A stretch of 64,000 bases of DNA from Saccharothrix australiensis. GTDB lineage: Bacteria; Actinomycetota; Actinomycetes; Mycobacteriales; Pseudonocardiaceae. Position numbers and translations under genes: made by a program. Positions within the stretch are counted from its first letter, which is position 1, and the number at the start of each line of letters is the position of its first letter. This document shows positions 37,402 to 44,909 of this stretch, piece after piece. The notes below the pieces were generated by a model, which saw only the letters and a list, made by a program, of their open reading frames with translations, was not told the DNA's origin and made no database searches. The DNA is taken from assembly GCF_003634935.1 (NCBI RefSeq), contig NZ_RBXO01000001.1, positions 4,923,501 through 4,987,500 of the forward strand, read 5' to 3'.

Positions 37402-38204
37402 GTCGGGGTCACCTCGAGGAGTGCGGTCACCGACGCGCCCAGGGCAGTGGTGGGGTCGGCCAGGTCGAAGCAGAGGTCGAAGTGGTTGCGCCCGCGGACG
37501 AGTAGCCCGGTCACCCGGTTGCCGCGCAGGGCCCGGTGGAAGTCGTGGTGCTGGCGGGCGAACTCCGCCGTCTCGTGCTCGCCTCGGGCCAGCACCACGG
37601 GTGGGACGCGGGCCGGGAGGTACCTGATCGGGCTGTTGCGCAGCGCTTCCTCCCGGTCCATGCCGATCGCGTCGTTGACGTAGGTGTGCAGGAGGGGTTC
37701 CAGGTCGTAGATGCCGCTGAGCAGCACCGCGCCGCGCAGTGGCAGGCGCTCGGTGAGCAGGCACATCGCGGCCAGGTGCGCGCCGGCCGAGCCGCCCGCC
37801 AGGACCAGGGCGCCGGGTGGGCAGCCCAGGGAGGCGGCCTGCGCGCACAGCCGGGTGACGGAGCGGCGCACCGCCGTGACGATCTCGTCCATCCGGTGCG
37901 CGGGGGCCAGGCCGTAGCCGACGGCGGCGTAGGAGATGCCCTGCGGCACCAGGCCCAGGGCCGGGAAGGACGCATCGGACCGGTCGAGCTGCTGCCAGTA
38001 CCCGCCATGGATGAAGATCAGCAGCGGTGAGCCGGGGCCGGCCGGGAAGAAGTCGGTCCCGCCCAGGTCGCACCAGGGCAGGTGGGCTCGGGCGCGAGCA
38101 CTCTCCCGGGCGTAGCGCTCCAGTTCCGCGTCCAGGCTGGGGACCAGGGAGCTGGGTGAGTACTCGCGCTCCAGCTCGGCCCGCGGCAGGTCGTGCCAGG
38201 TCAC
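37398..38204 (-). CDS. Kynurenine formamidase-type alpha/beta hydrolase
   Basis: The 268-residue protein is an alpha/beta hydrolase with the oxyanion motif LIFIHGGYW, the nucleophile elbow LAGGSAGAH, an acidic residue in the late HETAEF region and a catalytic His in RGRNHFDLC. The HGGYW motif and its place beside tryptophan dioxygenase identify it as N-formylkynurenine formamidase (arylformamidase), releasing kynurenine and formate. GTG 38204 overlaps the stop of the upstream gene (GTGA). It is of the eukaryotic-like hydrolase type, not the metal-dependent KynB cyclase type, so no symbol is given. Confidence 0.85.
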   Translation of the reverse strand: MTWHDLPRAELEREYSPSSLVPSLDAELERYARESARARAHLPWCDLGGTDFFPAGPGSPLLIFIHGGYWQQLDRSDASFPALGLVPQGISYAAVGYGLAPAHRMDEIVTAVRRSVTRLCAQAASLGCPPGALVLAGGSAGAHLAAMCLLTERLPLRGAVLLSGIYDLEPLLHTYVNDAIGMDREEALRNSPIRYLPARVPPVVLARGEHETAEFARQHHDFHRALRGNRVTGLLVRGRNHFDLCFDLADPTTALGASVTALLEVTPT

Positions 38205-38809
38205 GGCCACCGGGCGGCGGCTTCCGCGTAGAGGGCGGCGAACAGGGGGTCGACGCGGTGCTCCGGGTCGTACCGGTCGCCGAAGCGGGTGCGGTACTCG
38301 GTGAACCACTCCGGGTCCTCGTGCAGGAACAGGATGTCGTGGTAGGCCATGTGCCGCAGGGCCAGCAGGGGGATCGGGGAGCAGGAGACCGGGAAGCCGG
38401 GGTTGCGGGCGGCGCGCTCGTCGCAGAGCGGGTGGAACTGGCCCAGCATGAGGCCCTGCTTGACCAGTTCGGTCTTGGCCGCGGCCTGCACCCGGTCCAG
38501 GGCCGGCCAGTCGGTGAGACCGTCGAGGATGACGACCAGGGTGTGCAGGACCTGGTTGTCGGTCGTCCAGCGATGCGCGTGGAACGCCTCGGTCATCTCG
38601 CGGATCACGGCGGTCAACTCGGCCTCGCCCGCGTCGGGGCGGACCGGCCACCGCTGCACGACCAGGGTCCCCGCCGAGCGGGCCGGGCCGACGAACGGGC
38701 ACACCGCCCCTGCCCGGCCGATACCCGGGTGCGGCTTGGTCAGGTATTCCTCGACCCACCGGTCCACGCTGTGCACTGCGTCGGGGGTCGTTCCTCGTCG
38801 TTTCCGCAT
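38201..38809 (-). CDS. DUF6875-like protein of the kynurenine operon
   Basis: The 202-residue soluble protein begins at ATG 38809, 12 bases after the monooxygenase stop. Conserved-looking parts are VEEYLTKPHPGIGRAGAVCP, VILDGLTDWPALDRVQ, FHPLCDERAARNPGFPVSC and MAYHDILFLHEDPEWFTEY. I associate this pattern with DUF6875, whose members occur in natural-product clusters, but this is from memory and not certain. Histidines and cysteines are suggestively placed (HPLCDE, VSCSPIPLL), yet no reaction can be assigned. Coupling to the formamidase makes a role in the same pathway likely. Confidence 0.7.
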   Translation of the reverse strand: MRKRRGTTPDAVHSVDRWVEEYLTKPHPGIGRAGAVCPFVGPARSAGTLVVQRWPVRPDAGEAELTAVIREMTEAFHAHRWTTDNQVLHTLVVILDGLTDWPALDRVQAAAKTELVKQGLMLGQFHPLCDERAARNPGFPVSCSPIPLLALRHMAYHDILFLHEDPEWFTEYRTRFGDRYDPEHRVDPLFAALYAEAAARWP

Positions 38810-38821
38810 GGGAACCTCGTT

Positions 38822-40003
38822 TCAAGGCGGGTCGCCGAGCGGGTCGTGGCCGTAGAGCAGGTCGGCCTCCTGCCGCACCTCCAGGGGGTAGGCGGCGTCC
38901 CGGGCGCGTTGCTCGGGGCCGTCCGGGAGGTGGAACTCGTAGCAGCGCTCGCGGCTGCGGAGCTGGACGTCGGTGGCCCGGTCGATGCGCAGGGCCTCGT
39001 ATCGGCGCAGTGCCGCGGGCACGTCCGCGACGTGGCCCTCCGCCAGGCAGCGGGCCAGCACGACGGCGTCCTCGGCGGTCTGCCCGACGCCCTGGCCGAG
39101 GAAGGGCAGCATGCTGTGGGCTGCGTCGCCGAGCAGCGCCACCCGGCCGGCGGTCCAGCCGGGCAGCGGGTCCTTGTGGAAGATCGGCCAGCAGCTGCCG
39201 TCCCCGGCCGCCGCGAGCAGGTCGTGCACGTCCTCGTGCCAGCCGGTGAATTCGGCGTGCAGGGTGCGGGCGTGGACCGGTGCGCCCGGTGGGCGGGGGT
39301 CGTCGCGCTCGCCGGGGAGCCAGGCCATGAAGTTGACGACCTCGCCCCGGCGGATGGGGTAGTGCACGAGGTGGCGCCCCGGTCCCAACCAGGCTGTGTA
39401 GGAGTGGCGGGCGAACTCCGGTGCCCGACGTGCGGGCACCAGGAACCGGAACGCGCGCTGGCCGGCCTGGTTGAGGCGGTTCGCCTCGCCGTGCATCCGG
39501 GCGGCCACGGCGGAGTGCAGGCCGTCGGCGCCGATCACGACGTCGGCCCGGACCCGGTGCCGTCCACCCGACCGGTCGACCAGGTCGACCTCGGCCTCCC
39601 GCCCGTCGTCGCGGAGACCCTCGCAGCGCAGTCCGGGGTGGACCCGGTCGGGCGGCAGGGCGTCCAGCAGGAGGCGCTGGAGGTCGGCCCGGCAGACGCC
39701 GTGGGTGGCGTAGCCGTACCGCCGCACCGCGGCGCGGCCGATCGGTTTCTCCGCCACCACGGCGCCGTTCTGCCAGCGCCGCAGCGGCCCTTCGGCCTCC
39801 TGGACGAAGCTGACCCGCTCGAACCGCTCCCCCAGGCCGAGGCACCACAGCAAGCGGACCGCGTTGGAGCCGATGATGAGGCCGGCTCCGATCTCGCGCA
39901 GCTCCGCGGCCCGGTCGTAGACCTGGGCCGCCAGCCCCCGCTGCTGGAGCGCGATCGCGGTCAGCAGACCTCCGATGCCCGCGCCGACGATGGCGATCCG
40001 CAT
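38822..40003 (-). CDS. FAD-dependent monooxygenase (group A), candidate kynurenine or aromatic hydroxylase
   Basis: The 393-residue flavoprotein has the N-terminal dinucleotide-binding motif IAIVGAGIGGLLTAIAL, the DG motif in VVIGADGLHSAV and the FAD motif LLGDAAHSMLPFLGQGVGQ. It belongs to the salicylate-hydroxylase-like group. As first gene of an operon with formamidase and tryptophan dioxygenase it could hydroxylate kynurenine or a derivative (for example 3-hydroxylation), but it lacks features diagnostic of classical kynurenine 3-monooxygenase, so the substrate is inferred. The start at 40003 is chosen because GGGAGG lies six bases before it; longer in-frame starts (40018, 40078) lack this. 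Confidence 0.85.
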   Translation of the reverse strand: MRIAIVGAGIGGLLTAIALQQRGLAAQVYDRAAELREIGAGLIIGSNAVRLLWCLGLGERFERVSFVQEAEGPLRRWQNGAVVAEKPIGRAAVRRYGYATHGVCRADLQRLLLDALPPDRVHPGLRCEGLRDDGREAEVDLVDRSGGRHRVRADVVIGADGLHSAVAARMHGEANRLNQAGQRAFRFLVPARRAPEFARHSYTAWLGPGRHLVHYPIRRGEVVNFMAWLPGERDDPRPPGAPVHARTLHAEFTGWHEDVHDLLAAAGDGSCWPIFHKDPLPGWTAGRVALLGDAAHSMLPFLGQGVGQTAEDAVVLARCLAEGHVADVPAALRRYEALRIDRATDVQLRSRERCYEFHLPDGPEQRARDAAYPLEVRQEADLLYGHDPLGDPP

Positions 40004-40899
40004 GGCGCCTCCCGTCATCCGTTGCCCCCACCATCTTGCGCGCGGGAAAGGGGTCGGGCACCACGGCGCGGAGTTCAACAGCGCTGGTCAACCTGATTGG
40101 GCGACAGGGGGTCCTTCCCTGTCGGGTAACCAGGGACAAACCGGCCTGAATGGACGGACAAGAGTCCTCTTCGACCACTCGAACGAGTGGCAAATCGCAT
40201 CCACGGGGTTACGCATCGAGACGGTGCCGGGGGCGGCGGGCCGGGCGTGCCGCCGAGGGCGGTTCGACGCCGGCCGGGTGGTGTACCCGCCGTCAGGCTG
40301 CGGCGCCGAGGTCGCGCACGTCGTGGCACCCGAGTCAGCGCCGCAGGAAGCGCGGCATCCACGTGGCGGCGGGGGTGAGGGGCGGCCCGGACAGGAGGCC
40401 GTGCGGCCACAGGCGACGTCGTGCGTGCGACCCCGCCGGCTGCCCTCGACGACGCGGATCTGAGGACCCCGGCCGCGATACCGGACCGGGCGCCGCGCGG
40501 TCGACCCCGGCGGTCCGCGTCATTCGGGCGCCACGGCGCGGCGGGCGCTGTCGCGCAGCAGGGCCCGGCGGCGGTCGTGGACCTCGGCGGGTTCGTCGGC
40601 GGTGCCCGCGTAGACGTTGCTCACCGACGACCAGGCCATCGACAGGGCGATCACCACGGCCATCAGGTGAACGGGTCGCCAGCCCGGACCAAGCCCGCGG
40701 CCTGCGCCTCGGCGCCGCGGGGGGGCAGTGGAGCAGGCCGCGGGCGGCAGCGGCGCGGCGACCCAGCGGTGCGGGCCGCGGGGCCGCAGTGGCGCGGGCC
40801 GCGGGGCCGCAAGCCGTGCGGCAGCAGCTCGGCCGGTGGACCACGCGGCAGTAGTCGGGTCCGCCGGCCGAGCGGCAACGACGCGCGGTGGCGCGGTTG
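40004..40899. other. Non-coding stretch with hairpin and GC-rich direct repeats
   Basis: This 896-base stretch has many overlapping long frames typical of GC-rich noise and no gene I can support. A perfect hairpin (GACAGGG 40103-40109, CCCTGTC 40117-40123) lies 100 bases upstream of the monooxygenase start. A CGGG/GGCC-rich tract at about 40725-40825 contains GCGGGCCGCGGGGCCGCA twice in near-tandem. A minus-strand 47-codon frame at 40520-40663 (ALSMAWSSVSNVYAGTADEP) might be a gene remnant. Confidence 0.4.
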
Positions 40900-42177
40900 T
40901 CAGGCCGTGGCGAGCGCCTTCTCGTAACCCACCAGGCGAACGCACGTGGCGAGCCCCGTGATGGCCTGCTCCAGCTCACCGAGGCCGGGGTAGGTCGGCG
41001 CGATGCGGATGACGGCGTCCCGCGGGTCGTCGCCGCGGGGGTGGGTGGCACCGGCGGGCGTCAGCACGATGCCCGCCGCCGCGGCGCGGCGCACGACCTC
41101 GCGGGCGCAGCCGTCCGGCACGGTCAGCGTGACGAAGTAGCCGCCCAGCGGTTCGGTCCACTCGGCCAGCCCCGTGTCGCCCAGCCGGTCGGCCAGCACT
41201 CGCCGCACAAGGTCGAACTTCGGCCTCAGCAGCGCCCGGTGCCGCTCCATGTGCGCCCGCACCCCAGCCTCGTCGCGCAGGAACAGCGCGTGGCGCAGCT
41301 GGTTGACCTTGTCCGGCCCGATGGTGCGCTTCGCGGCGTGGCCCAGCAGCCACGCGACGTTGGCAGGCGAGGAGCCGAAGAAGGCCACGCCCGCGCCGGC
41401 CAGGGTGATCTTGGACGTGGAGCCGAACACGAACGGCCGGTCCGGGTGGCCGCCCTCCGCGCACGCGGCGAGGACGTCCGCGACCTCCACCTGCTCGTCG
41501 GTCAGGTGGTGCACCGCGTAGGCGTTGTCCCAGAAGATCCGGAAGTCGGGCGCGGCAGCGGCCACCGAGCCGAGGCCCCGCACCACGCGGTCGCTGTAGG
41601 AGACGCCGCTGGGGTTGCTGTACTTCGGGACGCACCAGATGCCCTTGACCGACGGGTCGTCGGCCACCAGGCGCGCCACGACGTCGAGGTCGGGACCCTC
41701 GTCGGTCATCGGCACCGGCACCATGTCGATGTCGAAGCGCTCGCACAGGGCGAAGTGCCGATCGTACCCCGGCACCGGGCACAGGAACGCGATCCGCTCC
41801 TGGTCCACCCAGCGGGAGGTGGCGCCGGGCAGCCCGCCGAGCAGCGCGTAGACCAGGCAGTCGTGCATGAGCCCCAGGCTGGAGTTGCCGGCGGCCACGA
41901 GCTGGTCGACCGGCACCCGCAGGGGTCCGGCGAAGATCTCCCGCAGCTCCCGCAGGCCGTGCAGGCCGCCGTAGTTGCGGCAGTCCGTGCCGTCGGCGGC
42001 GGTGTGCCGGTCACCGGGCAGCGACAGCAGCGGGGCGGACAGGTCGAGCTGCTCGGGGGACGGCTTGCCGCGCGTGAGGTCGAGGGACAGGCCGCGGTCG
42101 ACCAGGTCCGCGTACTCCGCGCGCGCCGCGTCGAGCCCGGCGGTCACGTCCGCTCGGCTGGTTCCGGCGAGTTCCAC
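40900..42177 (-). CDS. PLP-dependent aminotransferase, AspB/MocR-like (PF12897 type)
   Basis: The 425-residue class I aminotransferase shows LSLDLTRGKPSPEQLDLSAP, YGGLHGLRELREIF, AAGNSSLGLMHDC, CPVPGYDRHFALCERF, WCVPKYSNPSG, IFWDNAYAVHHL and the PLP-lysine motif FGSTSKITLAGAG. This pattern is that of the aspartate-aminotransferase-like family known from Corynebacterium AspT rather than classical AspC. With a kynurenine operon 0.9 kb away on the same strand, a kynurenine or aromatic substrate is possible but unproven. GTG 42177 is chosen because GAAGGG lies seven bases upstream; a GTG at 42216 is also in frame. Confidence 0.85.
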   Translation of the reverse strand: MELAGTSRADVTAGLDAARAEYADLVDRGLSLDLTRGKPSPEQLDLSAPLLSLPGDRHTAADGTDCRNYGGLHGLRELREIFAGPLRVPVDQLVAAGNSSLGLMHDCLVYALLGGLPGATSRWVDQERIAFLCPVPGYDRHFALCERFDIDMVPVPMTDEGPDLDVVARLVADDPSVKGIWCVPKYSNPSGVSYSDRVVRGLGSVAAAAPDFRIFWDNAYAVHHLTDEQVEVADVLAACAEGGHPDRPFVFGSTSKITLAGAGVAFFGSSPANVAWLLGHAAKRTIGPDKVNQLRHALFLRDEAGVRAHMERHRALLRPKFDLVRRVLADRLGDTGLAEWTEPLGGYFVTLTVPDGCAREVVRRAAAAGIVLTPAGATHPRGDDPRDAVIRIAPTYPGLGELEQAITGLATCVRLVGYEKALATA

Positions 42178-42309
42178 GTCAGCGCCCTTCCACTGTGGAG
42201 TGCGGCCGGCGGCCACCGTCGGAACCTACCGCAGGGGGCGGGAGGGCGCCTCGTTCTGCCGTCGCAACTCCCGCTCACGCCGCGTCCACATCGGTGGCCT
42301 GCGAGACAT

Positions 42310-42489
42310 GACGACGGGTGGACCGGCCGACGCGCGGGGCTCCCGTTCGGCGACGCCTGGACCGTGAAGGACGGCGACCGCGAGATCACTGGAACGTTCA
42401 AGAACATCGCGCCCGAGCAGGCACGCGAGCTGCTGCGCACCCTCGACCCGCCCGTCCCTGACGAACGCGGTGACGATGACACGGCCTGA
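42310..42489 (+). pseudogene. EACC-like remnant upstream of a decayed caspase
   Basis: From about 42350 the frame reads DAWTVKDGDREITGTFKNIA and PEQARELLRTLDPPVPDE, ending at TGA 42489. Short strand-strand-helix endings of this kind occur at the C-termini of EACC1-type proteins, and the stop lies 19 bases before a caspase remnant, mirroring 25194-27048. The N-terminal part is not preserved. The identification is tentative. Confidence 0.4.
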
Positions 42490-42508
42490 CTGTCGCAAGT
42501 CATAAGCG

Positions 42509-42825
42509 GTGCTCGTCGGCGTAAGCACATACCGGGATCTGTGGTGGGCGGCGGTTCCCGGGGCGCTGAAGAACTTCGAAGCGTTGCGGGACCTGCTCCC
42601 AGGCGAGGACGGCTGTATCGCACCAGAAATCCGCGTCCTCGTGCCCGACTCCTCCTCTCCAGCCGAGATCCTGCGGCACGCGTCCTGGTCGCCGGGGCGA
42701 CGAGGTGATCGCACAACGCAAGATGGTGGTGATCGACAGCTGCCACAGCGGTCCAGCGGTGGACCACCTCGGCCCGGACGGATCACTGCTCGACATCAAG
42801 GGGACTTTCGTCCTCGCGTTCCGCC
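42509..42825 (+). pseudogene. Caspase-like protease remnant
   Basis: From GTG 42509 the frame reads MLVGVSTYRDLWWAAVPGA and LKNFEALRDLLPGEDGCIAP, then PAEILRHA: a C14 caspase N-terminus. After about 42690 another frame supplies KMVVIDSCHSGPAVD, with the catalytic cysteine, and LGPDGSLLDIKGTFVLA. The segment that should hold the catalytic histidine (YYSGHG) is absent, so there is an internal deletion of roughly 40 codons plus a frame change. The gene is dead. It is a second caspase locus in the window, of a different sequence type from 25621-27048. Confidence 0.7.
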
Positions 42826-42884
42826 GCTCGCGAAGATGGCACGCCATCGGTTGCCAGGGCCGGCTGTGGTGGAGGACGTGGGGA

Positions 42885-43613
42885 TCACTCTCGGCGCCAG
42901 AAGACGGGGAAGCCGTCCTTCCCGGCCGGTGTCGTGGCGATGGAGCCCGGTTCGGCTTCGGTCAGCGTGTCCTTGCTGTCGAAGGCGCGCCACTTCTCCG
43001 GGTTCGCCCTGCTGATCGGCAGGCCGTCGACGGCCACGCCCTGGAACGAGACGTTGCCGAAGTCCGGGTAGTTGTGCGCGGGCGATTCGACCACGGCCTC
43101 CGCAGAACTCGGCCCCACCTCGATGTTGTCGTAGGTCTTCGAGAACTGCCAACCCTTCGTGGTGTTGCTGATGGTGATGACCCAGGTGGTGCGGCGGTCG
43201 TAGGACACGCTCGCGGTGATCCGGTCGTTCGTGTCGACCGCGTTGCGCACCTTGACGGGCGGGGACGGGGTGCCCTGGGGGCGGACGGCTTCGTAGAACG
43301 CGTAGTGGCGTGGACGGCCGTCAGGGGTCTTGCAGTCCGTCACGGTGCCGCCCTGGACCAGCCAGTCGTCCGTCGGGGTGCCGCCGCCGAGGCCGACCCA
43401 CGCCGCGTAGAGGTCCTTGCTGTGCTTGCACGTCACGGGCGGCACGGTCCACTCCGCGTAGACGGAGCCGAAGAAGTGCGTCGGCCGGGAGTCGTTGCGG
43501 GCGACGTAGCCCGCCCAGATCCCGAAGTCGCGCGGGTCGATCGCGGCCCGGGCGGGCGGGGTGGTGAGCGTGGTGGCCAGGAGGGCGGCTGCCAAGGCGG
43601 TGGTCCGGCGCAT
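42885..43613 (-). CDS. Secreted G1-family (eqolisin-like) glutamic endopeptidase
   Basis: The 242-residue protein has a Sec signal peptide (RRTTALAAALLATTLTTPPA, cleavage near residue 23) and a G1/A4 peptidase domain: WAGYVARND, VYAEWTVPPV, YAAWVGLGG, DDWLVQGGTVTDC, HYAFYEAV, DRITASVSYD and SAEAVVESPAHN. The catalytic Gln and Glu expected for G1 proteases are found in VQGGT and AVVESP. It is the last gene of a compact four-gene operon (gap 3 bases upstream), so secretion together with, or processing of, the giant proteins encoded upstream is plausible. Confidence 0.85.
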   Translation of the reverse strand: MRRTTALAAALLATTLTTPPARAAIDPRDFGIWAGYVARNDSRPTHFFGSVYAEWTVPPVTCKHSKDLYAAWVGLGGGTPTDDWLVQGGTVTDCKTPDGRPRHYAFYEAVRPQGTPSPPVKVRNAVDTNDRITASVSYDRRTTWVITISNTTKGWQFSKTYDNIEVGPSSAEAVVESPAHNYPDFGNVSFQGVAVDGLPISRANPEKWRAFDSKDTLTEAEPGSIATTPAGKDGFPVFWRRE

Positions 43614-43616
43614 CGG

Positions 43617-44885
43617 TCACCGCCGCCCGGACGTGGCGGCCCAGATCGCGCCGCCCGCATACGTCGCCGAATAGCCCAACAGCGCCGCCAACCCCTCGGC
43701 CGCCCCTCCGCACGCCGCGACGCCGTCCGCACCCGTGACGGCGGTGCACAACGCCCGGGAGCCGGCGGCGAAGGTCACGGTCCGGCCCGGCACGGGGCGG
43801 CCGGCGGTGGTGTCGGTGAGGGTCGCGGCCAGGCTCGGGCTGCCGCCGACCCGCACCGGGGCCACCGACAGCGCGGTCGGGTACGGGGTGGTGGGTGTGG
43901 CGAACAGCGACGCCGTCACCCGCGCGCCGGACGCCATGCGCGGGAACAGGTAGAGCAGGGCGGAGTCGGCCCCGGAACCGGTCCGCGTGCAGTCCGAAGC
44001 GGACGTGCTGACGTCGACCGTCGGATCGGTGCGGTAGGAGCCGAACGGCGCGCCCACCGCGCGTGGCCAGCAGACGTACTTCACCGACTCCGGCGGGGTC
44101 GGGGTCGGGGTGACGCGGGACGGCCCGGCGCCGGTGAAGCCGGTGGCCGTCGTCGGCGCGGCCGGGTCGCGGTCGTTGTCCGCCGCGGCGAAGCTGTTCG
44201 CCCCGGTGAACGTCGCCTCGGTGGTGACCGGAGTCGCGAACGGCCGGTAGCCGCCGCCCTCGGGCACCTGCTGCACGACCGGGCCGTCGTCCCGCCCGTT
44301 GGCCACGTCCCACAGGTACTGGACCTGGAAGGTGTCGGCGGTCTCGCCGTCGACGCCGGTGGTCACCTCGACGCTCGAATCGGCCACCGTCGTCCCGTGC
44401 ACCACGATGTCCTGGGTCACCGTCGCGGCCGCCTCGGTGGTGTAGACAGACCAGGTGACGCGGGACGACGTCGGGCCGACCCGCACCACCTGGGGCGAGC
44501 GGTCGTCGAGGGACACTTCGCCCGGCTGCGTGAGGTACGGCGACTGGACGTTGTCCTCGCGCCGCACCAGGTTCCGCACGGTCATGAAGCTGGTGCCGGG
44601 CACGCCGTCGCCGAACAGGACGTTGAGCCCCGGCCCGGCGGGGTGGTCCGGCCCGGTCAGCACGGTGAAGCCGCCGATGCCGAAACCCTGGCGCTGTTGC
44701 AGGTGGACCTGGAAGATGCCGTTCCCGAACCCGCCGGGTGGCAGGGCGGCGGCGCGGGCGCGAACCACGCCCGCCTTCAGCTCGGCCGCCGAGCGCTCGG
44801 CAGGCACAGCGGACGCAGTGGACGCAGTGGACGCGCCGAGCAGCACCGCGAGCGCGGTGCACAGCAGTGGTGGCAACCGGTGCAC
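43617..44885 (-). CDS. Secreted protein with C-terminal Ig-like domain, 422 aa
   Basis: A Sec signal peptide (LPPLLCTALAVLLGASTAST) is followed by a beta-rich domain with GGFGNGIFQVHLQQRQGFGI, SSVEVTTGVDGETADTFQVQ and LWDVANGRDDGPV. The last 100 residues (PSLAATLTDTTAGRPVPGRT, VTFAAGSRALC) look like a bacterial Ig-like (big/invasin) repeat, which often mediates adhesion. No catalytic motif was seen. It is 24 bases downstream of the 1305-residue gene and 3 bases upstream of the G1 protease gene, so one transcript is likely. Confidence 0.75.
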   Translation of the reverse strand: MHRLPPLLCTALAVLLGASTASTASAVPAERSAAELKAGVVRARAAALPPGGFGNGIFQVHLQQRQGFGIGGFTVLTGPDHPAGPGLNVLFGDGVPGTSFMTVRNLVRREDNVQSPYLTQPGEVSLDDRSPQVVRVGPTSSRVTWSVYTTEAAATVTQDIVVHGTTVADSSVEVTTGVDGETADTFQVQYLWDVANGRDDGPVVQQVPEGGGYRPFATPVTTEATFTGANSFAAADNDRDPAAPTTATGFTGAGPSRVTPTPTPPESVKYVCWPRAVGAPFGSYRTDPTVDVSTSASDCTRTGSGADSALLYLFPRMASGARVTASLFATPTTPYPTALSVAPVRVGGSPSLAATLTDTTAGRPVPGRTVTFAAGSRALCTAVTGADGVAACGGAAEGLAALLGYSATYAGGAIWAATSGRR

Positions 44886-44909
44886 GGGTTCTCCTTCGAC
44901 GATGCTGTT

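Noticed and set aside
37398-40193. A 931-codon minus-strand frame covering the kynurenine operon
   Set aside because: Only its last 268 codons (formamidase) are real; the earlier part is out of frame with the DUF6875-like and monooxygenase genes.
40004-40899. Several 70-240-codon frames between the monooxygenase and aminotransferase genes
   Set aside because: All are Arg/Pro/Ala-rich, overlap each other on both strands and lack ribosome sites or domain signals.
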